From NCBI RefSeq assembly GCF_002906165.1, contig NZ_PPCN01000012.1:1-64000 (forward strand): a stretch of 64,000 nucleotides of DNA, read 5' to 3'. The position numbers and the translations under genes are program-made. This document shows positions 59,335-64,000 of the stretch, piece after piece. Positions within the stretch are counted from its first letter, which is position 1. Each line of letters begins with the position of its first letter. Source of the stretch: Roseibium marinum. Lineage in GTDB: Bacteria > Pseudomonadota > Alphaproteobacteria > Rhizobiales > Stappiaceae. A model generated the notes under the pieces. The model ran no database searches and was not told the DNA's origin. It saw only the letters and a program-made list of their open reading frames with translations.

Positions 59335-60363
59335 TCACGCTGTTCTCCTGCCGCCGCGACGCGAGGACAGGTAGAACGTAAAGACAAGGGCGGCGACAAG
59401 CACGGCGCCCTTGACGAAGTCCTGCATGTAATAAGGGGCGTTCATCATGGTGAGCCCCTGGAGAAGAATGCCGACGAAAAGGGCGCCCGCCGCCGTTCCG
59501 AAGGCGTTCGGACGCGCCGCGCCCAGAACCGCGAAACCGATCAGGGCAGCGGCCACACTATCGAGCAGAAGATTGTTGCCCGACGCGATGTCGCCCCGGC
59601 CGAGCCGGGCCGCAAGCAGGATGCCGCCCACCGAGGCAAGCATGCCGGAGATCATGTAGGCGACGATCTTGTAGCGATGCACATTTGTGCCGACCAGGCC
59701 GGCGGCCCGCTCGTTGGAGCCGATGGCATACATCAGCCGGCCATGGCGCGTGTAGCCGAGAAACAGCCAGATGATCAGGGCGATCAGCAGGAAGACGACC
59801 ACGGGCACCGGCAGCAGGCGATCCAGAAAGAGGTCGAACCGGTGCCGCCCCAGCCACAGGAAGGCCGCGGAAAACGTGCCTTCGGCAACCGACCCGTCCG
59901 GCAGGTTCATGCCGGTGGCGATGGAATTGCCCTGGGTCGGAATGCGCTGCAGGCCGATCAGAAGGAACATCATCCCCAGGGTGGCCAGAAGGTCGGGAAC
60001 GCGCATCTTCACGATCAGCAGCCCGTTGATCAGCCCGACAAGGGCGCCCATGGCAAGACACACGACAACCGCCACGAACGCCGACTGTTCCAGGATCACC
60101 ATCGTATAGGCGGACAGCATGAGCGCGGAGGTCGCGACCGAGCCGATCGACAGGTCGAAGCCGCCGACAACCAGCGTGCAGGTCACGCCAAGAGCCAGAA
60201 TGCCGGTGATGGCCACCGACTGGAAAATAAACACCGCCGACCGGGCGCTGGCAAAGCCGCTGGCGTAGATGCTGAAGAAAATGGCAAGCCCGCACAGCAG
60301 CACGATAAAGCCGTAGCGGATGGCGAGCTCGAGTGCGGACCTGGAGGTGTCGTTGGAATTCAT
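59335..60363 (-). CDS. Sugar ABC transporter permease (RbsC type)
   Basis: The 342-residue inner-membrane protein of the ribose-permease family has eight to ten membrane segments and the signature VVGGFDLSIGSVATSALMLSA. The loop AIGSNERAAGLVGTNVHRYKIVAYMISGMLASVGG matches the ATPase-contact region. Its ATG overlaps the stop of the ATPase gene by four bases, so translation is coupled; the binding-protein gene follows 40 bases later. Substrate inferred from the adjacent mtnK-mtnA. Confidence 0.92.
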   Translation of the reverse strand: MNSNDTSRSALELAIRYGFIVLLCGLAIFFSIYASGFASARSAVFIFQSVAITGILALGVTCTLVVGGFDLSIGSVATSALMLSAYTMVILEQSAFVAVVVCLAMGALVGLINGLLIVKMRVPDLLATLGMMFLLIGLQRIPTQGNSIATGMNLPDGSVAEGTFSAAFLWLGRHRFDLFLDRLLPVPVVVFLLIALIIWLFLGYTRHGRLMYAIGSNERAAGLVGTNVHRYKIVAYMISGMLASVGGILLAARLGRGDIASGNNLLLDSVAAALIGFAVLGAARPNAFGTAAGALFVGILLQGLTMMNAPYYMQDFVKGAVLVAALVFTFYLSSRRGGRRTA

Positions 60364-61907
60364 GCCATTGCCTGGTTTGGGGACGTGGGAAGCGGTTGGC
60401 CTGAAGCCTGCATCCGGGCCGGGCCGGACACAGCCGCGACCAGATGGTTCAGGTCCACGTCCCTGTTGACGTATTCACCGGCGATCATTGCTTCGTTCAG
60501 AACGATGATCCGGTCCGCGATTTCGAGGGCTTCGTCGATTTCCGCGACGAAGACGAGTGTGGTTCGGCCGGCCGCTGTCTGGCGGATATACTTTCCGATA
60601 TCCCGCCGGGCCCCGATATCCACGCCCTGGAACGGCTCGTCGAGCAGGAGCACGCGCGCGTCTTCAAGCAGCCAGCGGCCAATCATGACCTTCTGCTGAT
60701 TGCCGCCCGAAAGCGTGCCGATACCGTCCCGCTCGCTCTGGCATTTGACGCCGATCCTGTCGATCATGTCCCTGCTGGCCCGCCGCTGAGCGCGTTCGCT
60801 CAGGAAGGAGAACCGGCTGAAAGCCTTCAGGAAGGGCAGCGTCATGTTGTCGGCGATGTCGAAATCCGCGATCACCGCATTCACGCTGCGGTCCTTCGGC
60901 GACATGAATACGCCGCTGGCAACGGCTTCCGTCGCACTCGTCGGACGGTACGCCTTGCCGTCGAGAAGGAGTACGCCCTCCGCCGGTTCGGCAAGTCCGA
61001 AAAGAACTTCGGCGAGTTCAGTGGTGCCGCTGCCTAAAAGCCCTGTGAAAGCAATGACCTCACCTTCCCGGGCCGTGAAGTTGATAGACGGGCTGTCCTT
61101 GAAAAGCCGCAGCTCCCTGGCATCGAGGACGGACTCGCCACCGGCAACCGGATCGATATCGACTTCGGTCATCTGATGGCCGAGCATGGCGTTGACCGCG
61201 CCGGTATAATCGAGCGGCTCCGTGTCGAAGACACCTGAAATGGCGCCGTCGCGCATGGAGACGATCCGGTCCGCCACTCGGCGGATGTCGGACATGCGGT
61301 GTGAAATGTACAAGATGGCGACACCGTCGGCTCTGAGCCTGTCGATCAGGTTGAACAGACGGTCCGCCTCCGAAGCGGACAGGGACGATGTCGGCTCGTC
61401 GAGGATCAGCAGTTTCGGTGATCTTGCCATCGCCCGGGCGATCGCGATCATCTGACGGTCGGCGACGTCGAGATCCGCGACACGGGTGCGCACGTCCATC
61501 GTCAGCCCCATGCTTTCGGCGACCGCGCGGGCCTGGCGGCGGAGCTTTCGATCGTTGACGAACAGGCCGACGCCCGGTTCCGTCAGCCGGTCGAGGGTCA
61601 GGTTTGTCGCAACGTCGAGATCGGGAATGACACCGTCGTCGATGGACTGATGCACCGTGACGACGCCCTTGGAGATGGCGTCGGCCGCATCTGCCGGCGC
61701 ATAGGGCACACCGCCCAGCTCGATCCGGCCCGCATCCGCGAAATGGTAGCCGCACAGGATCTTGACCAGCGTCGACTTGCCGGCGCCGTTCGCTCCCATC
61801 AGGGCCGTGACCTCGCCTGCGCGCAATTCCAGATCGATGCCGCGCAGCACGTGATTGCGACCGAAGGATTTCTCCAGACCGTTCAGTTTGCAGGTGACGT
61901 CTTTCAC
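60360..61907 (-). CDS. Sugar ABC transporter ATP-binding protein, double domain (RbsA type)
   Basis: The 515-residue protein has two ABC domains. The first carries Walker A GANGAGKST (about residue 38) and Walker B KLLILDEPTSSLS; the second has the degenerate P-loop GLLGSGTTE usual in this family, signature LSGGNQQKVMIGRW and Walker B VLLLDEPFQGVDIG. The start is GTG at 61907 with GGAGG four bases upstream; longer frames begin in the promoter region. First gene of the importer operon, divergent from mtnK. Confidence 0.93.
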   Translation of the reverse strand: MKDVTCKLNGLEKSFGRNHVLRGIDLELRAGEVTALMGANGAGKSTLVKILCGYHFADAGRIELGGVPYAPADAADAISKGVVTVHQSIDDGVIPDLDVATNLTLDRLTEPGVGLFVNDRKLRRQARAVAESMGLTMDVRTRVADLDVADRQMIAIARAMARSPKLLILDEPTSSLSASEADRLFNLIDRLRADGVAILYISHRMSDIRRVADRIVSMRDGAISGVFDTEPLDYTGAVNAMLGHQMTEVDIDPVAGGESVLDARELRLFKDSPSINFTAREGEVIAFTGLLGSGTTELAEVLFGLAEPAEGVLLLDGKAYRPTSATEAVASGVFMSPKDRSVNAVIADFDIADNMTLPFLKAFSRFSFLSERAQRRASRDMIDRIGVKCQSERDGIGTLSGGNQQKVMIGRWLLEDARVLLLDEPFQGVDIGARRDIGKYIRQTAAGRTTLVFVAEIDEALEIADRIIVLNEAMIAGEYVNRDVDLNHLVAAVSGPARMQASGQPLPTSPNQAMA

Positions 61908-61974
61908 CTTTCCTCCCAATTTTTGACGAGCTCCTCTCTCGCTGCAATCGTTACAGCACGTAAAATAGCCATTT

Positions 61975-61989
61975 GTCAACTGAGTTGAC
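61975..61989. promoter_or_regulatory. Operator-like dyad between the importer operon and mtnK
   Basis: GTCAACTGAGTTGAC is a perfect 7-bp dyad around a central G, placed near the middle of the 136-base divergent gap (68 bases from the ATPase start, 55 from mtnK). It could let one regulator control both directions. No regulator gene lies inside the window on either side. Confidence 0.5.
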
Positions 61990-62043
61990 TTTTGTGTAAT
62001 CTTGACTTTTATTCGGGGAAAATCGGGAGGACAGTACAGCAAG

Positions 62044-63306
62044 ATGGACACACCTGAACTCTATCGCCCCTTGACCCCAGAAGAGCTTGGAACCCGCCTG
62101 TCGGCAGTGCCCGTGATTGCCGGGCGCGTCGGATCCGATCCGTCCCGATGGACGGTGAAAGAAGTCGGCGACGGCAACCTGAACCTGGTTTTCATCGTGG
62201 AAGGGCCGCAAGGCGCGGTGGTCGTCAAGCAGGCCTTGCCCTATGTGCGCCTGGTCGGAGACAGCTGGCCGCTGCCGCTCTATCGCGCCTATTACGAAAA
62301 CCACGCACTTGTCCGGCAGGCGGAGCGCGATCCGGGGTCCGTGCCGGAGATCTACCATTTCGACAAAGTGCAGGCGTTGATCGTGATGGAGTATCTTTCA
62401 CCCCACAAGATCCTGCGCCGCAAGCTGATCGACGGTGAGATGGTCGAGGGCCTCGGCGGCTTCCTGGGGCGCTTCTGCGCCCGCACGGCGTTCCGCGGCT
62501 CGGAGCTCTCCATGAAGAGCGCCGACAAGAAGAAGGACGTCGGCCTGTTTTCCGGCAATGTCGAGATCCCGGCTATCACCGAGGCGCTGGTTTTCACAGA
62601 TCCCTATTACGACGCGAAGATGAACCATCACACGCCGGACCTGGATCCCGTGGTGGCCGAACTGCGCGGGAACCCGAAGCTGAAGGCGCGGGCGCAGCGC
62701 ATGTTCATGAAGTTCGCTTCCAACACGGAAACGATGCTCCATGGCGATCTGCACAGCGGGTCGATCATGTCGACGGAAACCGAAAGCAAGATCATCGACC
62801 CTGAATTCGTTCAATACGGACCCATGGGTTTCGATATCGGCATGCTCGTCGCCAATTTCCTGATGGCTTATTTCAGTCAGCCGGCGCATCGCGACGCCGC
62901 CGGGCTGGAGCCGTATCAGGAGTGGATTCTCACGATCATCGACGAGGTGTTCGCCTCCTTCGAGACCGAGTTCAGGACCCTCTGGGAGAACGAACGCACT
63001 GGCATGCTCTATCCCGCCGCGTTGTTCGAGGACCAGGGCCAGCCCAGCGGTGGCATCTGCGAGGACCTGCTGGCGGACATCCGCACCGACGCGCTCGGCT
63101 TCTGCGGCATCGAGATGCACCGCCGCACGCTGTCGCTCGCCCATAATGCCGATTTCGAGGACATCGAGGACACCCAAGTGAGAAGCCGTCTCGAAGCCCG
63201 CAACCTGGCCATGGGCGCGGAGCTCATTCTGCGCGCCGGGGAGTTCGGCTCGACAGCGTCGCTTCTCGATCTCGCCCGCCAATTCAATGCAAAGGACATC
63301 CTATGA
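62044..63306 (+). CDS. mtnK: S-methyl-5-thioribose kinase
   Basis: The 420-residue protein phosphorylates 5-methylthioribose at C1. It has the APH/kinase-like VKEVGDGNLNLVFIVEG (about residues 38-54), a hinge region LIVMEYL, and catalytic HGDLHSGSIM with Asp235, followed by the MtnK-specific metal motif DPEF (Asp252, Glu254) in place of DFG. The ATG at 62044 gives the normal length, although the GGAGG upstream is 13 bases away. Its TGA overlaps the mtnA ATG. Some relatives also accept 5-deoxyribose. Confidence 0.95.
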   Translation: MDTPELYRPLTPEELGTRLSAVPVIAGRVGSDPSRWTVKEVGDGNLNLVFIVEGPQGAVVVKQALPYVRLVGDSWPLPLYRAYYENHALVRQAERDPGSVPEIYHFDKVQALIVMEYLSPHKILRRKLIDGEMVEGLGGFLGRFCARTAFRGSELSMKSADKKKDVGLFSGNVEIPAITEALVFTDPYYDAKMNHHTPDLDPVVAELRGNPKLKARAQRMFMKFASNTETMLHGDLHSGSIMSTETESKIIDPEFVQYGPMGFDIGMLVANFLMAYFSQPAHRDAAGLEPYQEWILTIIDEVFASFETEFRTLWENERTGMLYPAALFEDQGQPSGGICEDLLADIRTDALGFCGIEMHRRTLSLAHNADFEDIEDTQVRSRLEARNLAMGAELILRAGEFGSTASLLDLARQFNAKDIL

Positions 63307-64000
63307 AGGTCAACGGCACACATTACCGCTCGCTTTGGTGGGATGAGGACCAGTCCGCCCTGCAGATCATCGATCAGCGCTGGCTGCCGCACGATTTCCG
63401 CATCCAGCAGGTCGATACTCTGCGGGATTTCGCCGATGCGATTGTGGAAATGCGGGTTCGCGGAGCGCCGCTGATCGGGGCGACCGCCGCTTACGGCATG
63501 GCGCTGGCCGCCCGGATCGATCCGTCCGACGCCCATCTGGACGAAGCCTTCGAGTATCTCGACAAGACCCGCCCGACGGCGATCAACCTGCGTTGGGCGC
63601 TCAACCGCTGCCGCACCCGGCTGAAGACCCTGCCCGAAGACGAGCGTGCCGCAACCGCCCTGAAGCTGGCGCATGAGATTTCCGACGAGGATGTCGAGAT
63701 CAACCGAAGGATCGGTCTCAACGGCCTGGAGATCATCCGCAAGATCGCGGCGACCAAGCAGGATGGCGAACCCGTCCGGCTGCTGACCCATTGCAATGCC
63801 GGCTGGATCGCCACCGTCGACTGGGGCACGGCGACAAGCCCGATGTATCACGCCCACGATGCCGGCATCCCGATCCATGTCTGGGTTGATGAGACCCGTC
63901 CGAGGAACCAGGGAGCGCTCACCTCGTGGGAACTCGGCAGCCACGGTATCCCGCACACCTACATCACCGACAATGCCGGTGGTCATCTGATGCAGCATGG
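63303..64000 (+). CDS. mtnA: S-methyl-5-thioribose-1-phosphate isomerase, 3' end outside the window
   Basis: The first 232 codons are present. The protein isomerises methylthioribose 1-phosphate to methylthioribulose 1-phosphate. Visible are the substrate-binding RVRGAPLIG (51-59), the catalytic Cys164 in LLTHCNAGWIATVDWGTA, and VDETRPRNQGALTSWELGSHGIPHTYITDNAGGHLM (195-230). The catalytic Asp in the later GADR motif lies beyond the edge. The ATG overlaps the mtnK stop (ATGA), so the pair is translationally coupled. Confidence 0.95.
   Translation, partial: MKVNGTHYRSLWWDEDQSALQIIDQRWLPHDFRIQQVDTLRDFADAIVEMRVRGAPLIGATAAYGMALAARIDPSDAHLDEAFEYLDKTRPTAINLRWALNRCRTRLKTLPEDERAATALKLAHEISDEDVEINRRIGLNGLEIIRKIAATKQDGEPVRLLTHCNAGWIATVDWGTATSPMYHAHDAGIPIHVWVDETRPRNQGALTSWELGSHGIPHTYITDNAGGHLMQH

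Overview
This GC-rich 64 kb window looks like chromosomal DNA of a marine or soil alphaproteobacterium, most likely Hyphomicrobiales and possibly the Stappiaceae (Roseibium/Labrenzia/Stappia type). That placement is an inference. It rests on a fructose locus of the rhizobial FrcR-FrcBCA-FrcK type, a zwf-edd-eda Entner-Doudoroff set, a BacA/SbmA transporter, an alphaproteobacterial form of PdxJ, a RirA-type iron box (TGA-N9-TCA), and short intergenic repeats that resemble the RIME elements of rhizobia. I see no phage, insertion sequence, CRISPR array or rRNA. The only tRNA seen is tRNA-Lys(CTT).

Layout. 1-6 kb: the tail of an unidentified gene, a FadL-type outer-membrane porin, and a thiM-thiD operon under a TPP riboswitch whose last gene encodes a TRAP solute-binding protein with no TRAP permease nearby. 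6-18 kb: two EamA exporters, BacA/SbmA, a molybdenum hydroxylase large subunit without partner subunits, a rimB-rimK-aspartoacylase-like cassette, a VOC protein and an acyl-CoA ligase. 18-21 kb: adenine deaminase followed by an AAA ATPase.

21-34 kb is the core sugar block. FrcR (ROK regulator), FrcBCA (ABC importer) and FrcK (kinase) would deliver fructose 6-phosphate, Pgi converts it to glucose 6-phosphate, and Zwf, Edd and Eda convert it to pyruvate and glyceraldehyde 3-phosphate. The 6-phosphogluconolactonase gene often found between zwf and edd is absent.

34-43 kb holds three tandem glycine-zipper lipoproteins, a divergent alanine dehydrogenase/Lrp pair, an SMP-30 lactonase, a secreted protein built of 23-residue repeats, TrhO, a parallel beta-helix protein and tRNA-Lys. 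43-46 kb holds ilvBH preceded by an 18-residue leader peptide (Leu-Ile-Leu-Val-Val-Val) and a terminator, a textbook attenuator layout. 46-58 kb is mixed metabolism: sterol desaturase-like protein, arylamine N-acetyltransferase, 2OG-Fe(II) oxygenase, SerA, a diguanylate cyclase, two divergent enzyme/AraC-type modules, PdxJ, a CYTH-like protein and a siderophore-interacting protein.

58-64 kb is a probable methylthioribose locus: a ribose-type ABC importer divergent from mtnK-mtnA, with a perfect dyad in the shared promoter; mtnA runs off the end. The items most worth a second look are the TRAP binding protein in the thiamine regulon, the ilv leader, the rimB-rimK-aspartoacylase cassette, the methylthioribose import/salvage locus, and the repeat and palindrome elements between genes.
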